The notes: generated from the sequence alone by a model not told the origin. DNA of 64,000 nucleotides from Hymenobacter sp. YC55 (GCF_029433095.1 NZ_JARNTX010000001.1:1178001-1242000); one strand, 5' to 3'; counted from the first letter of the stretch, positions 16,161 through 25,407 are shown. Made by a program: numbers and translations.

Positions 16161-18346
16161 TAGATTACTCTCAGTAATTCGATTGAAGTTTGTCCTGCCT
16201 CATCCACCGGATCAAAGCCGGAGGCAGTTTCGGCAGTGTATTGGCCCCCGAATAGCCACACCTCCCGGCCTGGCGTAAGCTGGCGGTAGAGCTGCGGTGA
16301 GAGGCACGCCGGGAACTTGCTCACGTGGCCCCGCTGGGCTTGCCCGACGGTGCCAGCATAGAAGGCTTGTATTGCCCCTTGCTCCCCGTCCCAGGCTAGG
16401 GCCCCGCTCCAGTCCGCTACCGCTAAGGGCACTTGCCGGAGCTGGAAGGGAATCTGATACGCTGGGTCCGTGCCTCGGTACCGCACCAAGCGGGGCACCA
16501 GACTGCTCAGATCCCAGTCCACTTCCGAGCAATTTTGCTTGAGCGTTTCCAGGCTGGCTATGGTGGGAATGCCCACCCGCCCGCCGGAGGGAAGCCGGTA
16601 GGACCGCACAGCAACGGGCGCAAACAGGGTGCTGATGGTTTTTTCTTCGGGGCCTTTGCCCACCGTAATTTTCACTACATCGGTCTCGGCTGGTACCAAG
16701 GGGGCTTTCTCTCCCGAGTCTTCAGCCTCCGCCGGCCGGAAGGAAAGCAGGCCCACTCCGGCCCCGAGCACCGGCACGTGCTCTACCGCTTCCGGATCCA
16801 CGAGGTCGGATAGCTCCAGCGCCGGGCCGGCGGCACGTTGCTGCTCCTGCCGGCGCATGAGCGTCACCACGCGCTGCGAGAAATCCGCCACCGGTACCGT
16901 GTTGGTGCGCTTCATGAAATCCTTCACCACGTCCTTTTGCAGCAAGGCCGGCAAGCCGGCGGAAGGCTGTAGCGTCAGCTCACCCTCGTAGCGAGTGCAA
17001 GCAAACTTGCTGGTAGCCGTAACGCTGAACTCTTCGCGCTTGTAAGCATCTACCCCGTCACCGGTTTGCGAGTAGCGTCGACGGGCGAAGAGCAACAGCC
17101 GAACGGTATCACCGGGCTCCAAGTACAGATTGGATACGCTCAGCGGGAAAGTGCCGGTGCGCAGGTTCCAGCCGCCGGCAATGTCGAGGCGCACCGAAGA
17201 AAGTACCCGGTCCTGATTAGGCGCGAAGCTACCTGTTGCGCAAATTCCCCCATCAGCACCCGCGTAGCCTTCCCCGCCGCGGAACACTACGAGGGCCGCC
17301 AGCACCGGCGCAAACTTGTTGAAGTAGGGCGCCGGGTCGCGGGTATCGTTTTCCCGGTCTACGTGCTGTGTGGCTGCCGTAACCTTGATTTCCGCACTGA
17401 AGTCGTACACGCCTTCCTTCGGCGCCAGGTACTCGGCATACTCTCTGGCCAGCGCCCTCGTGCCGCCGGGCTGTACGAGCTGGGTGCGGGGCATGAAGTA
17501 GGCAATGTCCAGCTCCGAGTCAAAGGCAATGGTTGAGTTGGTGAAGCCATTGAGCGGCCCCCGGCCATAGTAGCTGAAATAACGCTCCGGCGTAGGCCGG
17601 GCACAGGAAGCCGGCAACAGCCCGCCCCAGGCCCAGGCCTTGCTCATGTCGCCTCCGGCCAACGTCAGCACCCACTCTCTTACTTCGGGCAGGTCGAGCA
17701 CCGAGCCTTGCACCTGCCAGCCGATTTCCTGAAAAATCTGCCGGATGATGTTGCGGTAGTAGACCCCGTAGTAATAATCATCCACGCTGAGCGGATAGCT
17801 GAGCGTGGCCTGAGGCGGTGTAGGTATCTCTTCCTCTTCACCCTCTTGGTTCGTGGTGGTCGAGGCGGGAATGAAGAAGTTGCCATAGCTGACCAATGGA
17901 AACTGAATATCCGTCTGATCACAGGTGAGCGCTTGGATAGCTTCCAGCTGCGAGCCGTTGTATTCCACCTCGGCAAAGCGCAGATCCGTTAGCTTTTTGT
18001 TGGCCAAGGCCAGCGCCCAGCTAAAGCCTTCGCCTAAGAGCTGACCGGTAAAGCCATTTTTGATGCTCGACAGGCGGAAAGTGCCGTAAAACACTTCCGA
18101 ATCACAGCGTAAGAAGTAGCTGTAATCGGTTTTGCTGAACTTATCGAGCGTTTGAGGGTGCTGTTTTTGCTCGAAAACGATGCAATTACGGCGCGTTAGG
18201 GGCAACGTCAGGGGCCAAGAGTACTCCCCAACCCGCGTTTCCAGCTCCGCCAAGGCGTTTTGCGCCTGCATGAGCTTGATTAAACCCTTCGAATTGGCCG
18301 GTAAATCCACTACCTGACCATCAATTTCCAGATAAATAGCCCTCAT
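16160..18346 (-). CDS. Tail/baseplate protein (distal tail-Tal position)
   Basis: A 728-aa protein, mostly beta-type, with an N-terminal segment (IYLEIDGQVVDLP ... TRVGEYSWPLTLPLTRRN) resembling baseplate hub proteins of Bacteroidota phages, plus a short acid-Pro loop (EGEEEEIPTPPQA). It sits between the tape measure and the 18347 gene, with 1-bp overlap and 0-bp gap. The likely role is tail tip assembly. Family recognition is by position and general composition only. Confidence 0.55.
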   Translation of the reverse strand: MRAIYLEIDGQVVDLPANSKGLIKLMQAQNALAELETRVGEYSWPLTLPLTRRNCIVFEQKQHPQTLDKFSKTDYSYFLRCDSEVFYGTFRLSSIKNGFTGQLLGEGFSWALALANKKLTDLRFAEVEYNGSQLEAIQALTCDQTDIQFPLVSYGNFFIPASTTTNQEGEEEEIPTPPQATLSYPLSVDDYYYGVYYRNIIRQIFQEIGWQVQGSVLDLPEVREWVLTLAGGDMSKAWAWGGLLPASCARPTPERYFSYYGRGPLNGFTNSTIAFDSELDIAYFMPRTQLVQPGGTRALAREYAEYLAPKEGVYDFSAEIKVTAATQHVDRENDTRDPAPYFNKFAPVLAALVVFRGGEGYAGADGGICATGSFAPNQDRVLSSVRLDIAGGWNLRTGTFPLSVSNLYLEPGDTVRLLLFARRRYSQTGDGVDAYKREEFSVTATSKFACTRYEGELTLQPSAGLPALLQKDVVKDFMKRTNTVPVADFSQRVVTLMRRQEQQRAAGPALELSDLVDPEAVEHVPVLGAGVGLLSFRPAEAEDSGEKAPLVPAETDVVKITVGKGPEEKTISTLFAPVAVRSYRLPSGGRVGIPTIASLETLKQNCSEVDWDLSSLVPRLVRYRGTDPAYQIPFQLRQVPLAVADWSGALAWDGEQGAIQAFYAGTVGQAQRGHVSKFPACLSPQLYRQLTPGREVWLFGGQYTAETASGFDPVDEAGQTSIELLRVI

Positions 18347-20173
18347 TTAGTTGCTCAGCCCCCTGATGGGGGCGGTCTTATGCTCCACTGATGCCGTGTA
18401 TTCGGCCTTTATTGGGTCGCCTTGGGCGTCGAAATCACTAATCGTGACTGGTTTTTGCCCGATCCAGCCGGAGGGAGCACTAGCCAGTTCCAGCCGCAGC
18501 CACCGCCAGTAGGCCAGTTCCAGTAAACCGGAGTGCAGGCGCTTAGGAAGGTCTACCTCAACCCGGCGGATCTGCTCCCCTTGGCCGTTTTGGAAGGTTG
18601 CCGGACTTCGCTTCAGGCTGTCTTCTTCCATGCCGGCGAACACTACCGTATCATGCCCGCCTTGCCGGTTGGCGAAGGTGAGGCTCCGTACATCCGCTGG
18701 CGCAATCCTCAGGTTGAGTACCCGTATCTCCTCGGCTCCGGGTTGCAGCTTAAAGCCGAGCGTGCCGGTACGCTTGGAGGGGTTGAATTGCCAGGGAAAG
18801 CAGTACACGCCACCCATAGCCGTGATACCGGGCAATGCATCCTGAGCAGTGGTAGTGGTTGCGCCAGCAAAGTCCCGCTCGGTAGCCAGTACCTCCAGCG
18901 TGCTGGCCACCGCTGCCGAGAGCAGCAGGTACGTAACCTGATAGGCCCCTCCTTGCCGGAGGAGGGGTTGCGTGCTCAGCACCCGGAAACCGGTTGCCAA
19001 CTCCTCAGGCACCTCTACTGCCTCCAAGGCCCACTTGACGCCGGTTTCGTAGATGTTGCGCCGCCGGCGGAAACCGTTGGGCTGATCCGCGTACATCTCC
19101 CCGAAGCGAAGGAAGTAACTCACCATCCGGGAAGGAATATGGCCGGGCACCGTCACCAGCTCATGCGAGGTATACTGGCGCAAGGCGTCGGCTATGTCGA
19201 ACACATAGTTGTTATCCGGGCGGTACCGCACCTCCAGCTTCATGGCTAGCTTGGCTCTGCTCTTCTTGGTCACACCCCCAAAGTCAGAGCCGCACCCAGC
19301 CCACACTTCGCAGTACACGCCCCACTCGCTTCGCCGCTGGCTATGATAGCGCGGCGCGCCTTCGTGATGGTAGATGTGGAAGTGGTCGGGATCCGTAGTG
19401 GAGGCCACTGGATTCCAGGCGGGGCCTTCCTCCAGGGCCATCACGTACACCCGCGTTGCCGAGGGCTGTACAATCTCGTGGCGCGCAACCAGCTCCGGCA
19501 CTGCCCGTAGAGCCGCCGCCAAGGAAGGCGCATCCAGAAACCGGTTGGCTTTCTCTAGCGGCCCGTATTCGAGGCGGTGCCCATTGAGGATGATTACCCC
19601 GCCTGCATTCGGATTTGGTTGCAGGTAGATATCCACGTAGGCTTTCGCCGGCGTGCCACCCACGCGCGCGGAATGCAGGGTTGCCCGTACCGGCGAACCG
19701 TTGGCTACCAGCTCCGGTAGCTCTTCTGCCGTAACCCGATCTGAATATACACACGCACCCCCGTTAGCGGTGGAGCCGTAATTGTCGGCTTCCGGATCAT
19801 TGCACGTTGGTACGGGCGGCTCAATAGGGCCGCCCCCTCCGCCACCGCCACCATCACCAGGCGGATCAATAGGCGGAATGACTGCGCAGCTAATGGTTAC
19901 GCTCTTGGGAATTGCGGCGAAGTCATTGCTACTGGCGTCCAATAGGTATTCTCCATTTGGAATACCCGCTTGGCTGAAGCTGTTGTAGGGGCCGGGCTTA
20001 TTGCCACTATACACCACTTCTTGTCCAGTTGGCGTGCGCTTGCTCAGCGTCCAGAAGGTTGTCTCAGCAGCCCCGGAACCGCCTGTCACGCGCAAATAAA
20101 AGCTGATTTGCCCCCCGGTTGGCGTACAACTCTGAGAGAAGTTTTGAATTAGGATCGTTGGAACTGCGGGCAT
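18347..20173 (-). CDS. Tail/baseplate protein with Gly-rich linker
   Basis: A 608-aa protein. An N-terminal immunoglobulin-like part (to about 100) is joined through a Pro/Gly linker (nine Gly in a row near residue 113) to a segment reading TCNDPEADNYGSTANGGAC. A larger beta-rich part follows. The layout suggests a surface-exposed tail tip or fibre component. It is in one operon with the baseplate gene (no gap). I do not recognise a named family for the C-terminal part. Confidence 0.5.
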   Translation of the reverse strand: MPAVPTILIQNFSQSCTPTGGQISFYLRVTGGSGAAETTFWTLSKRTPTGQEVVYSGNKPGPYNSFSQAGIPNGEYLLDASSNDFAAIPKSVTISCAVIPPIDPPGDGGGGGGGGPIEPPVPTCNDPEADNYGSTANGGACVYSDRVTAEELPELVANGSPVRATLHSARVGGTPAKAYVDIYLQPNPNAGGVIILNGHRLEYGPLEKANRFLDAPSLAAALRAVPELVARHEIVQPSATRVYVMALEEGPAWNPVASTTDPDHFHIYHHEGAPRYHSQRRSEWGVYCEVWAGCGSDFGGVTKKSRAKLAMKLEVRYRPDNNYVFDIADALRQYTSHELVTVPGHIPSRMVSYFLRFGEMYADQPNGFRRRRNIYETGVKWALEAVEVPEELATGFRVLSTQPLLRQGGAYQVTYLLLSAAVASTLEVLATERDFAGATTTTAQDALPGITAMGGVYCFPWQFNPSKRTGTLGFKLQPGAEEIRVLNLRIAPADVRSLTFANRQGGHDTVVFAGMEEDSLKRSPATFQNGQGEQIRRVEVDLPKRLHSGLLELAYWRWLRLELASAPSGWIGQKPVTISDFDAQGDPIKAEYTASVEHKTAPIRGLSN

Positions 20174-20183
20174 GAAAGCAGGA

Positions 20184-20747
20184 TTAGACCGTTAGTAACT
20201 GGCGGTCGAGTTGGTAGCTGATAGAATCTAAAAGCTGATTGTCCAAGTAGATTTCGACTAGGTTTTGGCCTAGGTCGAACGCGGGTTGAATGAAGTGCCT
20301 GCCGCGGATGCCGTTCTTGTAAATGGCATTCTGAATCATAAAGGCAAGCTGATTCACGCTCACATTCGGCGCCCCATCCTTGCCCTTGAGTGTTACCCGT
20401 TTGCGGGAAAAGCGCCCCGTTTGCCGGTCTCGTAGCCGGAGGTTGCGGTTCTTGATGAATTGCACCAGCGCGGCAATCGGGACTTTCTTGGTGAAGGGCT
20501 TGCGGCCGGCATCCAAGTACACCGCGTACTCTTCAGCGTAGAGCTGAAGCGCACTGTTGGCGGTATAGCCTTCGAAGCGGCCACTAGTGCCCCGACCCTG
20601 CGTAACCTCTACTCGCGCCGTTTGCTTGAGCTTGGAGTTGGAGCGGAGGGGATACTTGCCGTTGGCGTCCGCAAGGCGAAGCAGCTCCGCCCGGATTGCC
20701 TCACCAATGGCTAGCAGGATGTCACGAATAGGGGAAGGGGTTGGCAT
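20184..20747 (-). CDS. HK97 gp10-like tail completion protein (tentative)
   Basis: A 187-aa basic protein, with helices at both ends and a TARVEVTQGRGTSGRFEGY strand region, similar in style to gp10/minor tail proteins that join head and tail. It is the first gene after promoter-like copy 4; its ATG lies 4 nt past the -10 hexamer, so its mRNA may be leaderless. It ends 10 bp before the baseplate gene. Confidence 0.5.
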   Translation of the reverse strand: MPTPSPIRDILLAIGEAIRAELLRLADANGKYPLRSNSKLKQTARVEVTQGRGTSGRFEGYTANSALQLYAEEYAVYLDAGRKPFTKKVPIAALVQFIKNRNLRLRDRQTGRFSRKRVTLKGKDGAPNVSVNQLAFMIQNAIYKNGIRGRHFIQPAFDLGQNLVEIYLDNQLLDSISYQLDRQLLTV

Positions 20748-20751
20748 ACCC

Positions 20752-20781
20752 TAGAAAGGGAGCCATGCTATTCTGTGACAA
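20752..20781 (-). promoter_or_regulatory. Late promoter-like element, copy 4
   Basis: Minus strand TTGTCA (20781-20776), 18 bp, TTTCTA (20757-20752), then GGGT and ATG 20747. The conserved plus-strand block ATTCTGTGACAAAAAAA spans 20770-20786. It directly follows a terminator. Confidence 0.65.
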
Positions 20782-20810
20782 AAAAAGCCCCGGCCTGGGG
20801 AGGTCGGGGC
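20781..20810 (-). terminator. Terminator upstream of promoter copy 4
   Basis: GCCCCGGCC (20787-20795) pairs with GGTCGGGGC (20802-20810) with one G-T pair; the T-run on the minus strand (20786-20780) overlaps the promoter block. It ends the 46-aa gene transcript. Confidence 0.8.
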
Positions 20811-20834
20811 GAAGTGTTCTAAGGAGGGGATGTA

Positions 20835-20975
20835 CTACCAGCCGTAGCGGGAAACAACAAAGATTAGAAAGAAGATAATGAGTGCAACCAACACCCATCC
20901 AATTTTGGTCTGAAGGCTTATTGGCCGATAACGTTTTGACCGGCGGTGCTTTTTCTTGCGATTAATATTAAGCAT
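20835..20975 (-). CDS. 46-aa membrane miniprotein
   Basis: A short ATG-to-TAG frame too small for usual ORF limits. It has a basic N-terminus (MLNINRKKKHRRSKRYRP), one clear transmembrane helix (IGWVLVALIIFFLIFVV) and a short C-terminal tail SRYGW. It lies between the plus-strand acyltransferase cassette and the terminator/promoter pair before 20747, on the same strand as the late operon. The positive-inside layout is convincing. The function is unknown; a lysis or superinfection-exclusion accessory is possible. Confidence 0.55.
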   Translation of the reverse strand: MLNINRKKKHRRSKRYRPISLQTKIGWVLVALIIFFLIFVVSRYGW

Positions 20976-21090
20976 AGTGCGTTTCCGAGGCGGAAAGATA
21001 ACATTTCATCATAAGGATCCACCTTTCAAGTCTTGCCGTCAGACCTGCAGTGACCATTCCAAAGCGTAGCTCGCTTGCCATATCGTCCTT

Positions 21091-21098
21091 TATATTTG
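21091..21098 (+). promoter_or_regulatory. Bacteroidota-type -7 element before acyltransferase
   Basis: TATATTTG matches the host consensus TAnnTTTG and lies 22 bp before the TTG start at 21121. No good TTTG element is found at -33. This would give the plus-strand cassette its own transcription inside the minus-strand late operon. Confidence 0.4.
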
Positions 21099-21120
21099 CA
21101 GTTCATCTAACCTATACCAC

Positions 21121-22260
21121 TTGCCTACTAGTACAACAATCACCTATGCTGAGCCTCTTAAAACTACCTCAGCGTTATATTTTCCGGCCCTTACTGGCAT
21201 TAGAGCAATTGCCGCTTATATCGTATTTATTCATCATGAATCTGCTGATGCGGGAACTTGGTGGGCCTTATTTAAAGACCAGCTTTTTATCGGAGTAACA
21301 ATCTTCTTTGTCTTGTCAGGGTTCCTGATTACTGTTCGTTACTATGAGCGGTTCGAGATTAGTGCATCTTGGTTTGCAGGCTATATCCGCAAGCGCGTAG
21401 CAAGGATATACCCGCTTTACTTTTTGCTTACCTGTCTCACATTCCTTTTGATGCAGCAGTGGCCTCAAGTTTATGCAGACCGCCCTTGGATTAGTGGTAT
21501 TAATTGGGATAAACCGTTTATCATCTTCACAAACCTGACCTTTCTACGAGGCTTTTTTGATGATTTAAAAGTCACGGGAATTGCTCAAGGTTGGACCCTT
21601 ACCGTCGAGGAAAGCTTTTATGCAGCGGCACCAATCTTGTTTTTACTTATTCGTTGGCGCAGGTGGTCCTTGTGGATTGCCCCAGTCGTCCTAGCGCTGG
21701 TTGCCGTTATGCTGTTTGAGTTATCGCGCCCCATACATCAGTTTTTTGGGTTTTTCCGCAACCTAGGCTTTATATTCTACGTGACTTTTTTGGGGCGCAG
21801 CTTTGAGTTTATCTGTGGAATAGCTTTGGCTTTATACGTGAAGCGCAACACTCCTTCGGTCAGAAGCAAGCCATTTGCTACTGTGTTTGGGTTGTTGTGG
21901 ATTGCTGGAAGTATAGCAGCTCTAATGGCTACCGAATTTTACTATTACGGTACTGCTAAAACCATTTCCTTATTACTGGTCAATAATGTGGTGCTGCCAA
22001 TTGGAGTAGCCTTGTTCTTCTTTGGACTACTAGCCGAGCAAACGTTGCTGCGGAAAGTACTAGAGACCCCTTTGATGGACAAACTCGGCAAATCCAGCTA
22101 TGCCTTCTATTTAATTCATTTAGGAGTACTTAACACCGCCATCTCGCGCTTTGTAACCGAGAATATGGGCGTGCGTTTTTTACTACTTGTGTGTGTGGCA
22201 TGGCTGTTATATCAGTTTGTGGAAAAGCCTGCGCACCGCCTACTCACCCCACAGCACTAA
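21121..22260 (+). CDS. Acyltransferase family 3 membrane protein, second phage moron
   Basis: A 379-aa integral membrane protein of the OafA/YrhL family with about ten hydrophobic helices. Visible are ALTGIRAIAAYIVFIHHES with the conserved Arg/His, FFVLSGFLITVRYYE, and RKRVARIYPLYF. It starts at TTG 21121; no ATG is available in frame before the first motif. It opposes the late operon, is AT-rich compared with it, and is closed by a perfect hairpin over its stop. Like the 2683 gene it probably modifies a host surface polymer during lysogeny, but the two proteins differ widely and may have different targets. Confidence 0.85.
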   Translation: MPTSTTITYAEPLKTTSALYFPALTGIRAIAAYIVFIHHESADAGTWWALFKDQLFIGVTIFFVLSGFLITVRYYERFEISASWFAGYIRKRVARIYPLYFLLTCLTFLLMQQWPQVYADRPWISGINWDKPFIIFTNLTFLRGFFDDLKVTGIAQGWTLTVEESFYAAAPILFLLIRWRRWSLWIAPVVLALVAVMLFELSRPIHQFFGFFRNLGFIFYVTFLGRSFEFICGIALALYVKRNTPSVRSKPFATVFGLLWIAGSIAALMATEFYYYGTAKTISLLLVNNVVLPIGVALFFFGLLAEQTLLRKVLETPLMDKLGKSSYAFYLIHLGVLNTAISRFVTENMGVRFLLLVCVAWLLYQFVEKPAHRLLTPQH

Positions 22261-22280
22261 GTGCTTATAGTGCTGTGGGG
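22247..22280. terminator. Hairpin over the stop of the acyltransferase
   Basis: CCCCACAGCACTA (22247-22259) and TAGTGCTGTGGGG (22268-22280) are perfect inverted repeats around an 8-nt loop. There is no T-run, so it may be a transcript-protecting hairpin rather than a true terminator. Confidence 0.55.
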
Positions 22281-22334
22281 CACTGCCTTATATCCTAGAT
22301 TGGCCTGTATCTTTGCGGCCTATTCCCTATCTCT

Positions 22335-22538
22335 ATGCATGAGTTCCTGATTCTACTAGTCGCCGCCCCCCAAAGAGGGAAAGGATACTTCGCTTTAGCA
22401 TTAGTAGCGGCTCTTCTTATTGGGTGCTACTTTTTATGGCGCCGCCAGCAAAACCCTTACTACCAGTATCTACGCGACGAACGCCGCAAGAAGGAGCGAG
22501 CAGAGAACGATGGCTTTACCAATGACCAATTGTGGTAA
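22335..22538 (+). CDS. 67-aa single-pass membrane protein, moron cassette
   Basis: A small protein with one helix (GYFALALVAALLIGCYFLW) and a charged, Arg/Lys/Glu-rich cytoplasmic tail (YYQYLRDERRKKERAEND). A TATCTTTG box at 22308-22315 resembles the host -7 consensus. It follows the second acyltransferase on the same strand, against the direction of the late operon. Function unknown; a lysogenic conversion accessory is plausible. Confidence 0.5.
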   Translation: MHEFLILLVAAPQRGKGYFALALVAALLIGCYFLWRRQQNPYYQYLRDERRKKERAENDGFTNDQLW

Positions 22539-22567
22539 TGGTTAGTGCTAGAACATCAAGCATTGCC

Positions 22568-24889
22568 CTATACGTCCGACGTGAAGAAGTCCAGATATTC
22601 TAAGCCAGCACTCCCCGCGGTCAGGCCACACGTACCACTGCTTAGTTTTTCCGGTGCTGAGTCGGTATAGTCTACCCCCGCCAATACGCTACCATCAGGA
22701 GCGAGGAGGGAAGCTAGTATACGGTCACCAAAGGCCACCATTGTTAAGCTGTAGGTAGTGCCTACTACCAGCGGTTGCGGGTTGATGTTGGTTTGAAAAG
22801 TAAGCTGCGTTACGCCCGTAAAGCTGTTGATGCGGAATAAGCCAATGTTGACGAAAGTACCCGCGTCCACAAAGTAGGCCATGTAATAATTGCCGCCCTG
22901 GTTGTACCTACACACGGTTCCATACGTGCGCTCCCCACCAGCCCAGACAACGCGGGTTGTGCCCCGCTGCCGGTTGCCTGCTTCATTGGCAGGCCGCACC
23001 ATCGGGGCGGAGCTAAAGGAGCCAACCGACTTGAATTTATTTGATTCAATGACGAACATTTCTGGATTTACCCAACCATTGTTCACCGCCCCGTTCGCCC
23101 GGTCGCCCGAGTCAAAAAAGGTATAGACAGTAGTTGGTATCTCCTCTAGCGTGGCCGTGGTGCTGGTGCCCGAATAGTTGATAACACGACGCGTACCCGC
23201 AACGGCAAACGGCAAGGCGCGCTGTGCGAAGTCGGCTATCTCTGACGAGCCAGCCGGGGTGTAGTGGATCAGGTCACGGAAAAATTCAGTATTCAGCGGC
23301 CCATCGTAGCCCCCCATTTGCGGGTGCGTCTGAATATCCATCAGGATATTCCCGTTCAGCCCATTGTTGAAGGCCGTCCGCAACAAGTTATTATAGGCCC
23401 GGATACGTTGCCAGAGTTCCGAGTTTTCCGGGCTCAGCGGGCTGCGCGTGCCAGTTATCGTGTTGACAATAACCGTAAAGCCTTGACTCTGATAGTAAGA
23501 AACGAGTGCCGCCTGCGCATTATAGGACGCTTGCGCGCTCGCCCCGTACTGCATTTCGTTTATGCCAGCATACAGGAAGAGAATGTTCTTGGCCGCCGTG
23601 CTGCTTTTGCCGCTTAATACTTCGGCGCGCTGCGCTGCCGAGTTCATTTGAATGGAGGCGGCTCCCTGAGTCCAGGTGTCGCCACCCCAACCGAAGTTAA
23701 GCCAGCCGGTGAACTGCGTTTCCGCAGCCATACGCGCATGAAGCTGTTCTAAAAAGGCATCCGCCGACCCGTTCCGCTCTAGCGAAGCCGCCGTGCTGTC
23801 TGCTTCCACCATTACCTGATAGGTAGTGCCCGCCGACGCATTAACCGTCACGACTACATCATCGGTCTTGGTGCCGCCTTTATCATCCGTGACCGTGAGC
23901 CGGAACTGGTACACTCCCGCCACCAGTCCCGCCGCCGTGGTGTTCTGACTAGTGGAAGAGCCAAGCGCCGCCGTGTTCGGGCCGGTTATCTGCGTCCACT
24001 GATAGGAAGTCACACTTCCATCAGAATCCGAGCCTAAACCTTGCAATTGAATGGTATTCGTGGGAAGCTGAATCGTGGCGTCACTACCAGCATTGGCCGT
24101 GGGCAACACATTCCCTGGAGCAACAGTACACACCAGCGCGGCCAAGGCTTGCGCCTGGGCTACGGACAGCGCCTTGGCGTTGGCATCGGCTTGGCTGACG
24201 GTGCTCGTTTCCGTGGCGTTGGTGCGCGTTACCGAAGGGCCGCTTCCGGGCTTATCTACTCCACACGTAGCCGTATAGCTCTGGAGCGTGGCCGTGTACG
24301 TGGTTGGGACTGGAGGGGCAACCACTGAACTTGGTTCGGCGCTTTGATCAGTAATCAGCTCCCAAACGCCATTCTCTTTGTGGTAGATCCGGTAGGTCTT
24401 GAGCGTAATCGCTTCGAAAGCAAAATCCCCTTCTTGCCCAAACGTGTTGGCGGGCTTGGAAAACACGCGGTACCACTGCGTGCCCCGGCTTCCATCCTCC
24501 CCATCTTCACCAGCGAGTGAATTAAGGAAGGTCTGAACACTGCCCACATTTCCAGCATCAAGCCAGCTCTGATAGGCCGACTTTCCATCAGCTCCTTTCG
24601 TGGCCATGATGAAGACGTACACCCCCGCTTTGCGCTGGTAGAAGTAGCCGGTCACCGTATTGAGGTAGGTATCAGCATCTACGCCGAGTGAGTTGGCTGG
24701 TAAGCTGGCGCCCGTCCGGTGCGTAGGATTAACCGCCACGACGGGCGCATCACCACCTTCGGCTAACTCCCTCAGGCCAGCGTTAAGCTTGTTGATTGCG
24801 TCCCGAATGGCATTGCATTCGGCGCCGAAAAAGAAACTTGATCCGTCCGCTTTGTCCGGAAATTGTAGATCGTCTAAGTCTAGTGGCAT
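22568..24889 (-). CDS. Tail fibre/adhesin with SGNH-hydrolase (esterase) domain
   Basis: A 773-aa protein. It contains an N-terminal virion-attachment part, a collagen-like stretch (GADGKSAYQ ... GEDGEDGSRG), a DUF5977-like region (YTATCGVDKPG, SQADANAKALSVAQAQA), a PKD-type domain (ANAGSDATIQLP ... YQWTQITGP), and an SGNH/GDSL hydrolase domain (about 345-560). In the hydrolase the block I Ser is in EADST, GWGGDTW, GINE stand for later blocks, and DLIHYTPAG for the Asp-His pair. A concanavalin-like C-terminal domain follows. Tail SGNH domains remove acyl groups from capsule or O-antigen. Block I lacks the usual Gly, so activity needs testing. Confidence 0.75.
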   Translation of the reverse strand: MPLDLDDLQFPDKADGSSFFFGAECNAIRDAINKLNAGLRELAEGGDAPVVAVNPTHRTGASLPANSLGVDADTYLNTVTGYFYQRKAGVYVFIMATKGADGKSAYQSWLDAGNVGSVQTFLNSLAGEDGEDGSRGTQWYRVFSKPANTFGQEGDFAFEAITLKTYRIYHKENGVWELITDQSAEPSSVVAPPVPTTYTATLQSYTATCGVDKPGSGPSVTRTNATETSTVSQADANAKALSVAQAQALAALVCTVAPGNVLPTANAGSDATIQLPTNTIQLQGLGSDSDGSVTSYQWTQITGPNTAALGSSTSQNTTAAGLVAGVYQFRLTVTDDKGGTKTDDVVVTVNASAGTTYQVMVEADSTAASLERNGSADAFLEQLHARMAAETQFTGWLNFGWGGDTWTQGAASIQMNSAAQRAEVLSGKSSTAAKNILFLYAGINEMQYGASAQASYNAQAALVSYYQSQGFTVIVNTITGTRSPLSPENSELWQRIRAYNNLLRTAFNNGLNGNILMDIQTHPQMGGYDGPLNTEFFRDLIHYTPAGSSEIADFAQRALPFAVAGTRRVINYSGTSTTATLEEIPTTVYTFFDSGDRANGAVNNGWVNPEMFVIESNKFKSVGSFSSAPMVRPANEAGNRQRGTTRVVWAGGERTYGTVCRYNQGGNYYMAYFVDAGTFVNIGLFRINSFTGVTQLTFQTNINPQPLVVGTTYSLTMVAFGDRILASLLAPDGSVLAGVDYTDSAPEKLSSGTCGLTAGSAGLEYLDFFTSDV

Positions 24890-24907
24890 TGTATGAATAG
24901 TAAAAAA

Positions 24908-25372
24908 TTAAGCAGTAGGAAGAGGCTCGAAATGGTCCTCATTGGTTTGCCGGTCCAGGGAGTTGATCACCTGCAACTGCACCTCGTAGCGCCAGCCGGT
25001 AGTCAGGGAGTCCGAGCCGGTGCCGGCAATGGCCAGCTTAGAAGGCTTGTTATGGAGCACGACCATGTTTTCCCGTCGGATCTGTTCCACGAGCTGATCA
25101 CCGAGCACCTTCATTTGCTGGAGCATGACGCGCGTAGGCGTGCCACCCTGGCGCTCTGGCTTGGTCAGGATCTGAAAAGCGAAGGAGAAGATGTCGGCTC
25201 CGGGGTTGAGCTCACTGGCCTCCGGCTCCTCTTCAATGAAGAACAGTGGCCACTTGCTTGCACCCTTGGGGTCCGGATCAAAGGAGCCGCTACGGGACTC
25301 TTTAATTTGCTTATGACGGGTGCCCAGACCTATCAGGTAGTCGAGGGCGCCGGAGTAGTCGAGAGGTTGCAT
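24908..25372 (-). CDS. Hypothetical tail-associated protein
   Basis: A 154-aa soluble protein that starts 4 nt after a promoter-like -10 (copy 5) and ends 18 bp before the tail-fibre gene. It has a mixed alpha/beta composition, with a KWPLFFIEEEPEASE segment and a strand-rich C-terminus. The size and position fit a tail terminator or fibre chaperone. I recognise no family. Confidence 0.5.
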   Translation of the reverse strand: MQPLDYSGALDYLIGLGTRHKQIKESRSGSFDPDPKGASKWPLFFIEEEPEASELNPGADIFSFAFQILTKPERQGGTPTRVMLQQMKVLGDQLVEQIRRENMVVLHNKPSKLAIAGTGSDSLTTGWRYEVQLQVINSLDRQTNEDHFEPLPTA

Positions 25373-25376
25373 ACCC

Positions 25377-25407
25377 TAGAAAGGGTAGCGGCTCATTCTG
25401 TGACAAA
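25377..25407 (-). promoter_or_regulatory. Late promoter-like element, copy 5
   Basis: Minus strand TTGTCA (25407-25402), 19 bp, TTTCTA (25382-25377), then GGGT and ATG 25372. The plus-strand block ATTCTGTGACAAAAAA lies at 25396-25411. A weaker hairpin (AAAAGCC/GGCTTTT, 25407-25432) precedes it. Confidence 0.6.

Noticed and set aside
18533..19249. 238-aa antisense ORF in the baseplate gene
   Set aside because: It lies wholly opposite a well-supported tail gene, has no family motif, and is an expected by-product of GC-rich codon usage.
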